Assembly: GCF_010183535.1 (NCBI RefSeq)
Contig: NC_071331.1
Coordinates: 4,154,001-4,218,000, forward strand
DNA: 64,000 bases
DNA from: Caenorhabditis remanei
Taxonomy: Eukaryota > Nematoda > Chromadorea > Rhabditida > Rhabditidae
Reading direction: 5' to 3'
Each line of letters begins with the position of its first letter. The stretch's first letter is position 1. Shown one piece after another: positions 63,188 through 64,000 of the stretch. The position numbers were made by a program, and so were the translations under genes. The notes beneath the pieces were generated by a model. The model ran no database searches. It worked only from the letters and a program-made list of their open reading frames with translations, and was not told the origin of the DNA.

Positions 63188-63362
63188 TTTACTAATAATA
63201 TTCAACAGATTCCGCCTGTCTGTTTGTATGTTGCCAGCCATAACTCCCTCCATAGTTGGCCGATTTTCTTGAGACCTGGATAGATAGATTGGAAATTTGA
63301 CTTAGTTGATGCCCGAACTTTTCTTTTTTCAAAAATATCAAATCTGACGTCTTCTGGAGACG
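63185..63362 (+). mobile_element. Helitron-like 5' end, diverged
   Basis: It begins TCTTTACTAATAATATTC after an A and has CGCCTGTCTGTTTGTATG. The later part (TTTTTTCAAAAATATCAAAT, GACGTCTTCT) matches 38038-38070. The TCTTTACTAATA start is the form closest to known nematode Helitron ends. Confidence 0.5.
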
Positions 63363-64000
63363 ATGAGGTTTTTAGTGCTAAATTTCGTTGATGAGGATGT
63401 GTCCCGACAGGGTGGTAGAAAGCTCAAAGTATCAACCTAACACTACTGACTCGATGTTTCTTGGCTGCACTCTCGATAGGCGCTGGCCGCGCGTGTGTGG
63501 TGTGGTGGTCTACACAGATGACTCTTACGCATGGAGTGGCGAGTTCGTTCCCGTCAAATTGGAAAAAAATTTTTTTCTTTTTTGTCATGGGAAAATAATT
63601 TATTGAGGAGCTTTTGGATTTAAATGGAGGGAAAAGCATTGACTATGATTAAAAAAATTTGTCAATAAGTCTGCTCCGCATCTTGCATTTGAGAGAAAAT
63701 TGAATGAAAATTCGGTCAAGAGCCCGAAAACTCCCGTTGGCTACGGGTCAAAAGACTACCGTAATCTTAAAATTAATATTTCATCATGAACGCGCCAGAC
63801 CGATAGCATTCGGTATTTTTGGATTCGAAAGTTCGATTTGGGATTTGAATACCGCTCATCAGAGCTGTAACATTTTCGAAAAAGGAAGTCGGATGAAGGA
63901 AGAAGGAGTTAACCATTTCAAAAGGGGAGCCGGAAGAAGGAAGAGGGAAGAAAACTTTTGAAAAAGGAAGACGGAAGAAGGAAGTCAGTAGAAAATTCCA
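63363..64000. other. Window end: spacer with GGAAG repeats
   Basis: No supported gene. GGAAGAAGGAAG-type units at 63885-63990 may be a third, cut copy of the minisatellite element family at 4891 and 6306. Confidence 0.4.

Overview
The window is nuclear DNA of a Caenorhabditis-type nematode. It is AT-rich, has short introns ending in TTTTCAG, splice acceptors directly before start codons as in spliced-leader trans-splicing, an sru-class chemoreceptor, a divergent nuclear hormone receptor and a divergent T-box gene, BEL/Pao and gypsy-like retrotransposons, and many small palindromic DNA elements. I cannot name the species.

The main signal is spread through the non-coding host DNA. I hand-counted about 60 copies of the heptamer CTGTTTC (about half as CTGTTTCA) on the two strands. 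In about 50 of them a YRNT tetramer places a T 37-42 nt after the core, most often 38-40. This is the architecture of Caenorhabditis 21U-RNA (piRNA) genes: Ruby motif, about 40 nt, then the first U. I read the window as a dense piRNA gene cluster with ordinary genes embedded in it. The cores lie at 0.2-5.9, 22.1-24.0, 34.6-39.7, 42.8-46.5, 49.2-54.7, 56.7-57.2 and 59.4-62.5 kb. They run on both strands, inside introns (NHR and sru genes) and between genes, and are essentially missing from the inserted transposons.

Layout: 0-8.1 kb, piRNA-rich spacer with small TIR elements and a GGAAGTC minisatellite element. 8.1-11.2 kb, a T-box gene that looks broken (frameshift with in-frame stop, shortened domain) and whose 3' end is duplicated. 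12.1-21.8 kb, a very young LTR retrotransposon (LTRs differ at one base in 434) coding for gag, an envelope-like glycoprotein and a protease but no complete reverse transcriptase. 21.8-24.6 kb, piRNA spacer with an hAT-like MITE. 24.6-34.4 kb, a minus-strand BEL/Pao element with envelope and an extra zinc-knuckle ORF (LTRs differ at two bases in 290). 34.4-40.4 kb, piRNA spacer with MITEs and a Helitron-like end. 40.6-43.7 kb, a nuclear hormone receptor gene of eight exons. 43.7-55.0 kb, piRNA spacer with a 1.96-kb palindromic element. 55.0-55.7 kb, a minus-strand coiled-coil gene. 58.6-61.9 kb, an sru chemoreceptor gene of four exons whose first intron carries two MITEs and four candidate piRNA genes. 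61.9-64.0 kb, duplicated non-coding DNA.

The protein genes show no functional link to one another. The theme is a small-RNA locus that has taken in many mobile elements, two of them recently. Exon joins, motif counts and spacings were worked out by eye and need computational confirmation.
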